56,661 bases of DNA from an uncultured Marinobacter sp. (GTDB lineage Bacteria; Pseudomonadota; Gammaproteobacteria; Pseudomonadales; Oleiphilaceae), in NCBI RefSeq assembly GCF_913055835.1, contig NZ_CAJXKQ010000029.1, forward strand, positions 1 to 56,661, read 5' to 3'. The notes beneath the pieces were generated by a model. That model saw nothing but the letters and a program-made list of their open reading frames with translations. It was not told the DNA's origin and did not search any database. Positions 43,619 through 53,364 of this stretch are shown piece after piece. The position numbers and the translations under genes were made by a program. Position 1 is the stretch's first letter. Each line of letters starts with the position of its first letter.

Positions 43619-44092
43619 TTATTCCAGCTCAATGCCGCTGAGTTGCCAGACCATGTAGCGATGAAAATCTTCGTTATCCAGTTCCGGGCGCTCAGACAGT
43701 GGAAGAATGACCCAGAAGGGGCCCCGGTCTCGAACAGACATGGTCTTGGATTCCCTACGGGTGGCAATGATCGCATCGAGTGACAGCAGATCTTCCAGAG
43801 AGCCCGAGACATTGTAATTGTTCAGGGCCGTCAGGGTGATCTGTGACTGCCCGGATACACCGAAGGTCTCAAGAACCCGTGCCAGGGTTGGTCCCGAGAA
43901 CTGGACCTCGCCGTCAAAATAGGGGCTGATTGTCGAAAAGGTGGTTTGGGGAAAGCTTTCCAGTTCATTCCGGTCCAGAACCAGAGTGCTTGCTCCATTG
44001 GTAATTGTCAGCTTTGGAGCCGCCAACACGTGGGCAGGAAAGACGAAGATCATCAGAAGAAAAATCAGTGGCAAACGACGCAATGAAGGCAC
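43619..44092 (-). CDS. Periplasmic molybdopterin-binding-fold protein
   Basis: 157 residues. A signal peptide (LPLIFLLMIFVFPAHVLA) precedes a small domain with the look of the sulfite-oxidase-type molybdopterin-binding fold (LTITNGASTLVLDRNELESF, FDGEVQFSGPTLARVLETFG, ITLTALNNYNVSGSLEDL, GPFWVILPLSERPEL). The conserved Cys that binds Mo in true enzymes is absent, so it is likely a binding or sensing relative. The start is either GTG 44092 or TTG 44083; the latter has AAAAGGG at a better distance. It heads the operon with the EAL, PhnD-like and HAMP genes. Confidence 0.8.
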   Translation of the reverse strand: MPSLRRLPLIFLLMIFVFPAHVLAAPKLTITNGASTLVLDRNELESFPQTTFSTISPYFDGEVQFSGPTLARVLETFGVSGQSQITLTALNNYNVSGSLEDLLSLDAIIATRRESKTMSVRDRGPFWVILPLSERPELDNEDFHRYMVWQLSGIELE

Positions 44093-44327
44093 CCTTTTGG
44101 CTGGATGAATCGAAAATTACGGCCAAGGTAATGTGATGGATTTTTAAGCGCCAGCAGGGATTTGTTACCTTGCGCAACTGATTTGCAAGAAACTTAAAAA
44201 TGGCTTGGAAGTTAAAAAAATAATCAAATAAAACAATGGCTTTTGCGTATCAACGGAGCACGTCGGCAAGCTAGGTAATTGCCGAAAGCTATCAAAGAGG
44301 ACACGTCCACCTGCCTTTAATTTTAAT

Positions 44328-44346
44328 GATATTTATTTGCATTATT
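44328..44346. promoter_or_regulatory. Probable Fur box upstream of the first TonB receptor
   Basis: GATATTTATTTGCATTATT matches 13 of 19 positions of the Fur consensus, in an AT-rich stretch 67-85 bp upstream of the receptor start. It lies in the 320-bp region 44093-44412 between the divergent operons, in which I recognise nothing else. Confidence 0.6.
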
Positions 44347-44412
44347 ATTTGCCGGGCAATACTATCCTGAAGCAAATTCCCAAACACCACCAATAGCTTC
44401 AGGGTTTTGATA

Positions 44413-46482
44413 ATGTTCGCCGTTCTCTCTCCCGAGCCCCTCGCAAGGGCCATTCGCCTGATCGTATGCGTCGGTATCGCCGCTAATGCACTGCCTGTTT
44501 TAGCCCAGGAAGACACCACAACCAACCTGGATGCCCTGGTGGTTTCCGCCACAGCACTCAAGGTGGAGACACCGCTGGTTGAAACACCAAGGCCAGCTTC
44601 CGTGGTCGATGAAGAGGAACTCCGTGAGCGCAACGTACAATCCCTTGATGAAACATTCCGCTATCGCGCCGGCGTGGTTTCCGGCCACTATGGCGCAGAC
44701 AACGACACTGACTGGTTCAAGATCCGGGGTTTCGACCAGGCCACCTATCAAGACGGATTGCGCATCTATCGCGAGGGCTTCTATCAGTGGCTGCCGGAAA
44801 CCTATGGCCTTGAACGCGTTGAACTCCTCAAGGGACCCGCGTCCATTCTTTACGGTGAGGCGCCCCCTGGCGGCGTAATCAACGCCATCAGTAAACGCCC
44901 GACTGATCAGGCGCAGGGAGAACTTCAGATTCAGGCTGGCACCAACGAGCACCGCCAATTGGGTCTGGACACCTCAGGCCCGATTGGAGACAGCGATTCG
45001 GTCAGCTATCGCCTGGTTGGCCTGTACCGTTCCGCCGATGGTGATATTGACTACACCGAAAACGAACGCTACTACCTGGCGCCCAGCCTGCGCTGGGATG
45101 TGTCCGACGATACCTCCCTGACATTCCTGGCGAGTCTTCAGAAGGATGATGCCGTACCCTACAATGGCTTCAAGCTGGCTTACGGCACAATCCAGGATAC
45201 GCCCTTTGGCAAGGTTGAACCTTCCACCTTTTATGGCGAACCCGGATACGACACCAACGAACGTACCCAGTCCTCTGTCGGTTACAGCCTTTCACATCGC
45301 TTCAACAACACCTGGGAGTTTCAACAGGACACCCGTTACAGCGAGCTCGACCTGCTACTGCGCAGTATCTACATGTCGTTCCAGAGTGGCTCGAGAGAAG
45401 GGACCCGCGGCATCGTCTATCGCGATGGGGATCTGTCCAGTTGGACGGTGGATAACCGGCTGGTGGGCACCTGGTTTACTGACCGCACTGAAAACACCCT
45501 GTTGATCGGTGTGGACTATCAGGACCTCGAAACCGACGGTCTGGAACTGGATAATTTCGCCTTTTCCACGATCGACATCTTCGACCCGACTTACGGTAAT
45601 TTCACGCCGGTATCACCTGCAGACCTGACCCGCCGAAACATCACCAAGGAGCAAACCGGCCTGTATCTCCAGAATCAGCTCCGACTGGACGACCGCTGGA
45701 TCTTTCTCGCGGGCGCGCGGTACGACCAGGCTGAGGTGGTTGATCGCAACCTGACCGCGGCTTCCCGGCAGAGAGCCGACGACGATCAGATATCTCTCTC
45801 CGGTGGGGTTATGTACCTGGCGGATAATGGCTTCTCGCCATACCTTTCGTGGACCGAGTCGTTCCAACCGATTGCCGGCGTGGATAACAACGGCAACCTT
45901 TACGAACCGCGGGTTGGTGAACAGTTGGAATTTGGCGTCAAATACGCTCCGAACAGTCTGGACGGCTATGTGACGGCGGCCATCTATAACATTGAGGAAG
46001 AAAACTCACTGGTCACCAGTCCCTCCGGCTTTCAGGTTCAGGAAGGCGTCAGGGAAACCCAGGGCTTTGAACTTGAGAGTGTCGCCTATCTGACCGAACA
46101 GCTCGAGTTGACAGCTGCCTACACCTACAACGACGCGACAACGGACAACACCTCCGACAACCAGCCCGCGGCCGCTGCGAATCTGATCCCCCGTCATTCT
46201 GCGTCGGTTTGGCTGGACTACGCCTTCCAGGATTTTGCGCCAGGTCTGAAGCTCGGTGGTGGCGCCCGGTACGTTGGCAGTACCGACGACAGCTTCACGG
46301 GAACCGAGGTGCCTTCTTACACGGTGGTGGACCTGATGGCGCAGTACCAGTTCGTGGACAACTGGATCGCACAGCTGAACGTGAACAACATTGCTGATCG
46401 CGAGTACGTCGCCAGCTGTGAGTTCTACTGTTACTACGGCGAAGAGCGCAGTGTGGTCGGCACCCTGAGCTATCGCTGGTAA
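44413..46482 (+). CDS. TonB-dependent siderophore receptor
   Basis: 689 residues, outer-membrane ferric-siderophore receptor of the FhuA/FpvA group. A signal peptide (LIVCVGIAANALPVLA) is followed by a TonB-box-like start and plug domain (about 40-160, TPRPASVVDEEELRERNVQS, GFDQATYQDGLRIYREGFYQ, VELLKGPASILYGEAPPGG) and a 22-strand barrel, ending SYRW with a C-terminal aromatic. Two cysteines lie near the end (ASCEFYCYYGEE), as in many of these receptors. The ligand cannot be read. ATG at 44413 is used; a TTG two codons upstream is possible. A Fur box precedes it. Confidence 0.94.
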   Translation: MFAVLSPEPLARAIRLIVCVGIAANALPVLAQEDTTTNLDALVVSATALKVETPLVETPRPASVVDEEELRERNVQSLDETFRYRAGVVSGHYGADNDTDWFKIRGFDQATYQDGLRIYREGFYQWLPETYGLERVELLKGPASILYGEAPPGGVINAISKRPTDQAQGELQIQAGTNEHRQLGLDTSGPIGDSDSVSYRLVGLYRSADGDIDYTENERYYLAPSLRWDVSDDTSLTFLASLQKDDAVPYNGFKLAYGTIQDTPFGKVEPSTFYGEPGYDTNERTQSSVGYSLSHRFNNTWEFQQDTRYSELDLLLRSIYMSFQSGSREGTRGIVYRDGDLSSWTVDNRLVGTWFTDRTENTLLIGVDYQDLETDGLELDNFAFSTIDIFDPTYGNFTPVSPADLTRRNITKEQTGLYLQNQLRLDDRWIFLAGARYDQAEVVDRNLTAASRQRADDDQISLSGGVMYLADNGFSPYLSWTESFQPIAGVDNNGNLYEPRVGEQLEFGVKYAPNSLDGYVTAAIYNIEEENSLVTSPSGFQVQEGVRETQGFELESVAYLTEQLELTAAYTYNDATTDNTSDNQPAAAANLIPRHSASVWLDYAFQDFAPGLKLGGGARYVGSTDDSFTGTEVPSYTVVDLMAQYQFVDNWIAQLNVNNIADREYVASCEFYCYYGEERSVVGTLSYRW

Positions 46483-46510
46483 ATCCCCTGCCCGGGAACA
46501 GGAGCCCCCG

Positions 46511-47446
46511 ATGACCCCGTCAAGCCGGCAAACACAGCTGGGCAGGATCGGGAAGGTTCTGGATTACATCCACCTGAACCTGGACAAGCCGCTGGCCGTT
46601 ACCAGCCTTGCCAGGATCGGGGGATGGTCCCGCTGGCAATTCAACCGCGTGTTCGCCTTCGAGACCGGTCAATGCGTCGGGCAGTATGTGAGGGAACTGC
46701 GGCTGAGCCTGGCGGCGGAAATGCTGCTGTTTACCGATCAGCGCATCATCGATATTGGCCTGGCCTGCGGCTTTGGCTCCGACATCAGCTTCAGCCGCAG
46801 TTTCAAACAGCATTTCGGGTGTCCACCGGCCCAATACCGGCGCCGCGGACTGCCGTGCCTGCTGAGCACGCCTTTATGTCTCGATCCGGCCCTTCTGCCG
46901 GATGCCTCCCTCCGGGCCCGAGTCCCTGCCATCCGGCTTGATTCAAGGCCGGCGTTCACCGTGGCCGGTCGCTCCGAGAAGATACGGGGACTGTTCTCGT
47001 CCAATCCTGATTTCAACGTCAAGGTCCCTGCGCTCTGGGGTTCGTTATCGGCCGCCGGGCTGCTGCCAGAGGAGCAACCCAGGTTTGGCGTTATTGATCT
47101 CTCCGGGGGAGCGGGTCCCGAATTCCACTATCTGGCTGGTGTTGAAACCGGTGAAGCCCACGCTTCTCAAGGTCTCGAAGTGCTTCAGGTGCCTGCCCAG
47201 AATTATGCGGTGGTCTCCTTTCAGGGCCCCATCCGCTCACTCGCTGAAATCCTGAAATGGTTTTTCAATGCCTGGCTTCCACATGCCGGCTGCAAGGCGG
47301 TCTATGAATTTGATCTGGAGGTCTACCCTCCGGAATTCGACGCCCGGGCGCCGGAAGTGAGCATGGAATACTGGATTCCAGTCGTGCTTGAGACACCATT
47401 AATTACCGGCATGCACCAATCGGTTAAGTCCTGTTCAACCAGATAA
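46511..47446 (+). CDS. AraC-family regulator with effector-binding domain
   Basis: 311 residues. An N-terminal double helix-turn-helix of the AraC type (about 10-110: LARIGGWSRWQFNRVFAFET, IDIGLACGFGSDISFSRSFKQHFGCPPAQYR) and a C-terminal GyrI/AraC-effector-binding domain (about 135-300, PAFTVAGRSEKIRG, FGVIDLSG, YAVVSFQGPIRSLAE, FDLEVYPPEF). It lies between two receptors; a role in sensing the siderophore and switching on one or both is inferred. AGGAG precedes the ATG, 28 bp after the first receptor, so it can be co-transcribed with it. Confidence 0.93.
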   Translation: MTPSSRQTQLGRIGKVLDYIHLNLDKPLAVTSLARIGGWSRWQFNRVFAFETGQCVGQYVRELRLSLAAEMLLFTDQRIIDIGLACGFGSDISFSRSFKQHFGCPPAQYRRRGLPCLLSTPLCLDPALLPDASLRARVPAIRLDSRPAFTVAGRSEKIRGLFSSNPDFNVKVPALWGSLSAAGLLPEEQPRFGVIDLSGGAGPEFHYLAGVETGEAHASQGLEVLQVPAQNYAVVSFQGPIRSLAEILKWFFNAWLPHAGCKAVYEFDLEVYPPEFDARAPEVSMEYWIPVVLETPLITGMHQSVKSCSTR

Positions 47447-47447
47447 A

Positions 47448-47466
47448 TATAATGGGAATGATTCGC
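47448..47466. promoter_or_regulatory. Probable Fur box upstream of the second TonB receptor
   Basis: TATAATGGGAATGATTCGC matches 13 of 19 Fur consensus positions and lies in the 52-bp gap between the AraC stop and the receptor ATG, overlapping the expected promoter. This makes the receptor a separate iron-controlled unit. Confidence 0.65.
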
Positions 47467-47498
47467 AATTAATTATTCGAGGTTTAACAGGACCCATT

Positions 47499-49640
47499 AT
47501 GCATTCACACGTTATCAAACCCTCCACACTGGCTGTTGCCATTGGCCTGGCTGTCAGCCAGATGGCTGCCGCGGACTCCAATGAACCCCTGGAACTGGAC
47601 ACCATGACGGTGTACGGCGAGACCTACAGAAACACCGCCACCAAGACAGCACTGGAACCGGGCGAAACCCCGCAAAGCATCTCCGTTCTGGACCAACAGG
47701 CCCTGGAGATGCGCGATGCCGACTCCGTAGCCACCGCCCTCCGCTATGCTCCGGGTGTGAACACCGAGTTGCGGGGCGGAGCTGTGGGCCGGCTGGATTT
47801 GTTCAGCATCCGCGGTTTCATCAACTATCAGAACTACTACGACGGCCTTCAGCTTCTCTACAACGACTGGAATCTCCAGCCCCAAATTGATCTGAAAGCC
47901 GTGGAGCAGGTTGAAGTTTTCCGTGGCCCCACCTCCACGCTGTACGGATCCATGCCGCCCGGTGGCATGGTCAACCTGATCGGCAAACAGCCCTCCACTG
48001 AGAGCTTCAACAAGATTGAAGTGGCCGGCGGTTCCCGAAATCTGGCCGAAGCGTCAGTTGAAAGCCGCGGCCAACTGGGCGACTCCAGCCTGTCCTATAG
48101 CCTGGTGGGCCTGACCCGAACCCGTGACGGACAGGCCGAAACATCCGAAGAAGAACGTCACATGATCGCGCCGTCCGTGGATTGGCAGGTCAGTGAGGAC
48201 ACCCTGGTAAACTTCAACCTGTACTACCAGAAAGACCCGGCCATGGGCATCTACACCACCCTGCCCGCCTCCGGTCTCTTACTGCCCAACCCCAATGGCG
48301 AGCTACCGCAGGATGCCTTCTCCGGCGACGCCAACTGGAACGAGTTTGATAAAGAGGTGTTGCTTGCCGGCTACAAGGTGAACCACAACATCAATGACAA
48401 CTGGAATTTCCTGCAGAACTTCCGGTACACCGATGCGGAGGCGTTTCAGACCAATACCTACGGAACCGGGCTCGCGGCCAATGGCAGAACTCTGTCGCGA
48501 CAGGCCTACCTGACTGATGAGGCAACGACTGGCTTTACGGTGGACAACCAGTTCTCAGGACGCTTCCAGACCGGCTCGGCCCGGCACAATATCCTGGTCG
48601 GTTTTGATTACCTCAGCCTCGATTCAGATGTGATCTATGAAGATACATCCTTCGGCAGCGGTGCGCCCTCAATCGATCTTTATGATCCCGACTACTATCA
48701 GATTTCCCGCAGCACGATCGACATTACCGACACTGTGTACTCCTCCGACTTCAACATTCGTAAGAAGCAGCTTGGCGTCTATCTCCAGGACCAGATCGAG
48801 CTGAACCGTTTCGTATTCATCGGCGGCGTTCGATGGGATGACTTCACCGGTGAGGAAAAAGGCAAGCAATATGGTGGAGCGATCGACAGGAAACTGGACC
48901 AAGACAACTTTTCCACCCGGGCCGGCATGATGTACCAGGCTGCCAACGGCGTTTCGCCCTATATTAATTACGCCGAAAGCTTCGAGCCACAAACCGGCAG
49001 CGACCGTAATGGCAACGAGTTTGACCCTTCCACGGGCGACCAGTGGGAGCTCGGTGTAAAATACCAGTCACAGGATCAGCGCACCTCGGCAAACCTCGCC
49101 TTCTATCAGATCACCAAGGAAAACGTGCCAACACGCGATCCCAACGGCGGCCCCTATGATCAGATCCAGGCAGGCGAAGTACGGTCACAGGGTATCGAAC
49201 TGGAAGCCCAGGCCCAGCCCATCGACAGTCTGCTGGTAACCGCCAGCTACACGCTGCAGGATGTGGAAGTCACCAAAGACAACACCGGCCTGAAAGGTCA
49301 GACCCCGGTTTGGGTGCCAGACCAGATGCTCTCTGTCTGGGCCGACTATGGCTTCTATAGTGGCCCGCTGGATGGCCTGGTGGCCGGGATTGGTGCCCGC
49401 TACATTGGTGAAGCGGAATACAACGCCGCCACCAACGAGGGCAATGTGCCGGATGCCACCCTGCTGGATATCGCCCTGCGCTACAATCTGGGGCGGGTCT
49501 CCCACACCCTCCGCGGCACCGAACTGGGCCTGTCCGTGAACAACCTTACTGACGAGCGCTATTACAGCTGCTTTGACAGCAGTAACTGCTGGTTCGGCGA
49601 GGAACGAACCGTTGAAGCATCAGTCTCCTACACCTTCTGA
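47499..49640 (+). CDS. TonB-dependent siderophore receptor
   Basis: 713 residues. Signal peptide (TLAVAIGLAVSQMAAA), a TonB-box-like LDTMTVYGE, a plug domain (about 45-165, ALEPGETPQSISVLDQQALE, RGFINYQNYYDGLQLLYND, VEVFRGPTSTLYGSMPPGG) and a barrel ending SVSYTF. Two cysteines near the end (YYSCFDSSNCWFGEER) are in the same place as in the first receptor, but the proteins differ clearly in sequence, so they are old paralogues. It is of the ferrioxamine/ferrichrome receptor group; the exact ligand is unknown. Confidence 0.94.
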   Translation: MHSHVIKPSTLAVAIGLAVSQMAAADSNEPLELDTMTVYGETYRNTATKTALEPGETPQSISVLDQQALEMRDADSVATALRYAPGVNTELRGGAVGRLDLFSIRGFINYQNYYDGLQLLYNDWNLQPQIDLKAVEQVEVFRGPTSTLYGSMPPGGMVNLIGKQPSTESFNKIEVAGGSRNLAEASVESRGQLGDSSLSYSLVGLTRTRDGQAETSEEERHMIAPSVDWQVSEDTLVNFNLYYQKDPAMGIYTTLPASGLLLPNPNGELPQDAFSGDANWNEFDKEVLLAGYKVNHNINDNWNFLQNFRYTDAEAFQTNTYGTGLAANGRTLSRQAYLTDEATTGFTVDNQFSGRFQTGSARHNILVGFDYLSLDSDVIYEDTSFGSGAPSIDLYDPDYYQISRSTIDITDTVYSSDFNIRKKQLGVYLQDQIELNRFVFIGGVRWDDFTGEEKGKQYGGAIDRKLDQDNFSTRAGMMYQAANGVSPYINYAESFEPQTGSDRNGNEFDPSTGDQWELGVKYQSQDQRTSANLAFYQITKENVPTRDPNGGPYDQIQAGEVRSQGIELEAQAQPIDSLLVTASYTLQDVEVTKDNTGLKGQTPVWVPDQMLSVWADYGFYSGPLDGLVAGIGARYIGEAEYNAATNEGNVPDATLLDIALRYNLGRVSHTLRGTELGLSVNNLTDERYYSCFDSSNCWFGEERTVEASVSYTF

Positions 49641-49696
49641 CCGGTAAGGAACCGAATAGAATGGACGCCATGGACTCTTGCGGAGCTGCCTGACCC

Positions 49697-50896
49697 ATGG
49701 CGCCCATTCCCAACCCTGCCTCTTCCCCACACTTGCCCCGGAGCATCTGGATTCTGGGCTTCGTCAGCCTGCTGATGGATGTGTCTTCAGAAATTATCCA
49801 CAGCCTGCTGCCGATCTATCTGGTGACAGTGCTTGGCGCCAGCGCCCTGGCCGTCGGCCTGATCGAGGGCGCGGCCAATGCCACGGCGCCCATTATCAAG
49901 GTGTTTTCCGGAGCACTGAGTGATTACCTGGGCAAACGAAAGGGGTTGGCGATTTTGGGCTACGGGCTCAGCGCACTCTCAAAACCGGTGTTTGCCCTGG
50001 CCTCAGGGCTTGGCTGGATTGTCACCGCCAGAATTGTTGACCGGGTGGGCAAGGGTATCCGCGGTGCGCCGAGGGATGCGTTGATTGCCGACCTGGCTCC
50101 CCCTGCCCTGCGTGGCGCCGCCTACGGCCTGCGCCAATCCCTGGATGTTGCCGGAGCAGTGGCCGGGCCGCTGCTGGCCATCGCTTTGATGCTACTGTGG
50201 CAGAACGACTATCAGGCGGTGTTCTGGGCGGCAGTGGTGCCGGCCGTGCTAACGGTTCTTTTGCTGGTGTTCGGTGTTCATGAACCGCCCCCGGCAAATG
50301 CCAGACCCCGAACCAACCCGATCCAGCGCGCCAATCTCAAGCGCCTGACCCGGGCCTACTGGACCATTGTCGTCATCGGCGCCCTGTTTACCCTGGCCCG
50401 TTTCAGCGAGGCCTTCATTCTGCTACGCGCGGAGGAACTGGATCTGGCGCTTGCCTGGCTGCCACTGGTCATCGTCGCCCTTAATCTGGCGTTCTCCTTG
50501 TCTGCCTACCCCTTCGGCAAACTCTCGGACCGCCTGCCCGCCCCTGTACTGCTGGTCATTGGCCTGGTGCCGCTGATTCTGGCCGATATCCTTCTCGCCA
50601 CAGCCGATCACTGGGCCCGGGTACTGGCCGGTGCCATCGCCTGGGGCCTGCATATGGGCATCACCCAGGGCCTGTTCGCCAAGCTGGTTGCCGACACTGC
50701 CCCGGACCACCTGCGAGGCACCGCGTTTGGCGTTTTCAACCTGATCACCGGCCTGACGCTGTTCCTGGCCAACATGCTTGCCGGGATACTCTGGGTCTGG
50801 GGTGGAGCCGCACTGACATTTTACGCCGGTGCGGTTATCGGAGTGGTGGTGATTGCAATTCTTTTGGTCTGGTCGCGACGCCAGCGGCCAACCTAG
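49697..50896 (+). CDS. MFS transporter
   Basis: 399-residue twelve-helix major facilitator. The loop 2-3 motif is GALSDYLGKRKGLAILGYG, and GKGIRGAPRDALIADLAPPALRGAAYGLRQ follows, typical of a branch of drug/siderophore exporters. It lies 57 bp after the second TonB receptor on the same strand. Export of a siderophore or release of imported iron is plausible from context, but the substrate is not shown. Confidence 0.9.
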   Translation: MAPIPNPASSPHLPRSIWILGFVSLLMDVSSEIIHSLLPIYLVTVLGASALAVGLIEGAANATAPIIKVFSGALSDYLGKRKGLAILGYGLSALSKPVFALASGLGWIVTARIVDRVGKGIRGAPRDALIADLAPPALRGAAYGLRQSLDVAGAVAGPLLAIALMLLWQNDYQAVFWAAVVPAVLTVLLLVFGVHEPPPANARPRTNPIQRANLKRLTRAYWTIVVIGALFTLARFSEAFILLRAEELDLALAWLPLVIVALNLAFSLSAYPFGKLSDRLPAPVLLVIGLVPLILADILLATADHWARVLAGAIAWGLHMGITQGLFAKLVADTAPDHLRGTAFGVFNLITGLTLFLANMLAGILWVWGGAALTFYAGAVIGVVVIAILLVWSRRQRPT

Positions 50897-50929
50897 GCGA
50901 GAGGTTGGCCTTGACGTTTAAAGAAGAAA

Positions 50930-51400
50930 TCAGTGCAACACCCTGACCATGGTCACCCGGTTCCTCGGCGCAAAAGGCATCGAACGCCAGTTCAAGTAGT
51001 CTGAAAAGAAATCCGCCTGGCGGGCAGGATCAATAAGTACCGACACGCATTCCTGGAAATCGCAGCAACCATCGTTGGCGGCCTGGCTATCCGGGTGTTG
51101 AAGACACTCCAGAGCTCGGAGGATCACCGCATCCATGGCGTTACGATCGCCTCGGTCCAGCAGTGCTCGGGAGACAAGAATGGCCGAGAGCGTCAGTTCA
51201 ACATGCATGCAGGTTTCGTCGGCGCTACAGGAGAGGCAGGCCAGATCGAACGCGCTCCCGGCCAGTGAGATCACATCCTGCAGTTGACCCTGCTCGCTCA
51301 AAGCCTGGGCGTTTTCCATCCAGAACAGCCAGAGGTCTTTTCGCTCTTCCAGCGGAAGATCGGCAAATTGCTGGCGGTGATTGGGGCACAAAAATTTCAT
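50930..51400 (-). CDS. Unknown protein behind a strong Fur box
   Basis: 156-residue soluble protein that I do not recognise as a named family. It is helix-rich with a repeated-helix look (DLPLEERKDLWLFWMENAQAL, VISLAGSAFDLACLSCSADE) and eight cysteines, including LCPNH near the start, CLSCSADETC, and CC in DGCCDFQECV. This could bind metal or a cluster. The ATG has AAGGAG six bases upstream and lies 19 bp from a 35-bp perfect palindrome with a textbook Fur core, so it should be made in iron starvation. It converges with the MFS gene. Confidence 0.85.
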   Translation of the reverse strand: MKFLCPNHRQQFADLPLEERKDLWLFWMENAQALSEQGQLQDVISLAGSAFDLACLSCSADETCMHVELTLSAILVSRALLDRGDRNAMDAVILRALECLQHPDSQAANDGCCDFQECVSVLIDPARQADFFSDYLNWRSMPFAPRNRVTMVRVLH

Positions 51401-51418
51401 CGTGGTCTCCTTGATAAT

Positions 51419-51453
51419 CCATCGCCAATGATAATAATTATCATTGGCGATGG
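51419..51453. promoter_or_regulatory. 35-bp perfect palindrome with consensus Fur box
   Basis: Two 17-base arms around a central A, with core TGATAATAATTATCA, an exact 7-1-7 Fur consensus. It lies 19-53 bp before the start of the unknown Cys-rich gene on the minus strand. The stop of glmS is 49 bp beyond, but there is no T-run, so it is not a terminator. Confidence 0.85.
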
Positions 51454-51501
51454 ATTCAAGAAAAACCGTTTATTGTTTGATCAGCGCGCAAGCGATCAGG
51501 G

Positions 51502-53334
51502 TTATTCGACTGTTACACTCTTGGCCAGGTTCCGCGGCTGGTCCACATCGGTGCCCTTGAGCACGGCCACATGATAGGACAGCAGCTGAAGTGGCACGGT
51601 ATAAACAATAGGGGCCGTAATCGGATGCACTGACGGAATATGCATCACGTGCAGGCCCTCTTCGGCTTTCACATCGGCCTTTTTATCGGCGAAGACAAAC
51701 AGTTCACCGCCGCGGGCACGGACCTCTTCCAGGTTGGACTTGAGCTTCTCAACCAGGTCGTTGTTGGGTGCTACGGTGACCACCGGCATTTCGCTGTCCA
51801 CCAGGGCCAGGGGACCATGCTTGAGCTCACCCGCCGGATAGGCCTCTGCGTGGATGTAGGAAATTTCCTTGAGCTTGAGGGCGCCCTCGAGGGCGACCGG
51901 GAACTGGGAACCGCGGCCAAGGAACAGGCTGTGGTTCTTGTCCATGAAGGCCTTGGACATCTCGGCAATTTCGCCATCCAGAGCCAGCACATCGTTCACC
52001 TGGCCAGGCAGTAGATGGATGGCCTCAACGATCTCCGCTTCCTGCTCCTCGGGCAGCCCATTGTGGCGGGCCAGGGCCAGAGTGAAAATCAGCAGCGCGG
52101 TCAGCTGGGTGGTGAAGGCCTTGGTGGAGGCCACGCCGATCTCAGGTCCGGCCTGGGTCATGATCACCAGGTCGGATTCCCGCACCAGGGAGCTGCCCGG
52201 TACGTTGCAGATGGCCAGCGCCGCCCGGAAACCGGCTTTCTTGGCCTGGCGCAGGGCCGCCAGAGTGTCGGCGGTTTCGCCGGACTGGGAGATACAGAGA
52301 AACAGGGTGTCCTGCTGGATCACGTGCTTGCGGTACCGGAATTCGGAAGCCACTTCCACGGAGCAGGCAATACCGGCCAGCTCTTCAATCCAGTAACGGG
52401 CCACCATACCGGCGTGGTAACTGGTGCCACAGGCAATGATCTGGACGTGACGCACGTTCTCAAGGAGGTTCGCAGCCTCGGTACCCAGGGCCTGTTCCAG
52501 CACCCGGGTGTTGGTGACCCGACCTTCCATGGTGGCCTTGATCACTTTCGGCTGCTCGTAGATTTCCTTGAGCATGAAGTGGCGGTATTCGCCCTTGTCC
52601 GCGGAATCCGCGCCGTGTTCGAAGCGGGTCACTTCTCGCTCAACCGTTTGCCCCTCGCGATCGAGAATGGCGATGTTGTCCTTCCGGATGTCGGCAATGT
52701 CGCCTTCTTCCAGGAACATGAAGCGGTCGGTCACCGGCAACAGCGCGAGCTGATCGGAGGCGATGAAGTTCTCGCCGATACCCACACCGATCACCAGAGG
52801 GCTGCCTTCACGACACACCACCATATGGTCGGGTTCATCGGCGTGGACCACAGCCAGGGCATAGGCACCGCGAAGACGGGCAATGGCGGCCCGAACGGAA
52901 TCGTGAAGGTTACCCAGGGACCGGTAGTTCTTCTCGATCAGGTGGGCAACGACTTCGGTATCGGTCTGGGAGGTGAACTCGAAACCGTCGGCCCGGAGTT
53001 CTTCGCGCAGCTCCTGGTAGTTCTCGATAATACCGTTATGGACGATGGCCAGGCGCTCACCGGACATGTGGGGATGGGCGTTGATCTGGGACGGCTCGCC
53101 ATGGGTGGCCCAGCGGGTGTGGGCGATGCCCAGATGACCGGCGAGCGGGTTTGCTTTCATGGCATCCCCGAGTGCAGCAACCTTGCCAACTTCCCTTGCA
53201 CGCTGGACGCTGTGGTCGCCACCGATGACGGCCATGCCCGCGGAGTCATACCCCCGGTATTCCAGACGGCGCAGGCCCTCAAGAAGGATGCCCTGAACGT
53301 CCCTTTCCGAAACCGCGCCTACAATTCCACACAT
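51502..53334 (-). CDS. glmS: Glutamine--fructose-6-phosphate aminotransferase (isomerizing)
   Basis: 610 residues, the first step of the hexosamine pathway to UDP-GlcNAc. The N-terminal glutaminase starts [10 protein letters not shown] with catalytic Cys2 exposed after Met removal; there are two SIS domains (about 285-420 and 460-595, with [20 protein letters not shown] and the C-terminal LAKSVTVE). Length and order are normal. It lies 30 bp after glmU in the atp-glmU-glmS order known from Pseudomonas and relatives. Confidence 0.98.
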   Translation of the reverse strand: MCGIVGAVSERDVQGILLEGLRRLEYRGYDSAGMAVIGGDHSVQRAREVGKVAALGDAMKANPLAGHLGIAHTRWATHGEPSQINAHPHMSGERLAIVHNGIIENYQELREELRADGFEFTSQTDTEVVAHLIEKNYRSLGNLHDSVRAAIARLRGAYALAVVHADEPDHMVVCREGSPLVIGVGIGENFIASDQLALLPVTDRFMFLEEGDIADIRKDNIAILDREGQTVEREVTRFEHGADSADKGEYRHFMLKEIYEQPKVIKATMEGRVTNTRVLEQALGTEAANLLENVRHVQIIACGTSYHAGMVARYWIEELAGIACSVEVASEFRYRKHVIQQDTLFLCISQSGETADTLAALRQAKKAGFRAALAICNVPGSSLVRESDLVIMTQAGPEIGVASTKAFTTQLTALLIFTLALARHNGLPEEQEAEIVEAIHLLPGQVNDVLALDGEIAEMSKAFMDKNHSLFLGRGSQFPVALEGALKLKEISYIHAEAYPAGELKHGPLALVDSEMPVVTVAPNNDLVEKLKSNLEEVRARGGELFVFADKKADVKAEEGLHVMHIPSVHPITAPIVYTVPLQLLSYHVAVLKGTDVDQPRNLAKSVTVE

Positions 53335-53364
53335 GCTGCTCTACCTGTCTGTTGATCGTTTGTA

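Noticed and set aside
51419..51453. Palindrome read as a terminator of glmS or the unknown gene
   Set aside because: It has no T-run and lies upstream of a start codon; the exact Fur core explains it better.
52015..53355. 446-codon plus-strand open frame
   Set aside because: Antisense to glmS, no homology to a known family seen.
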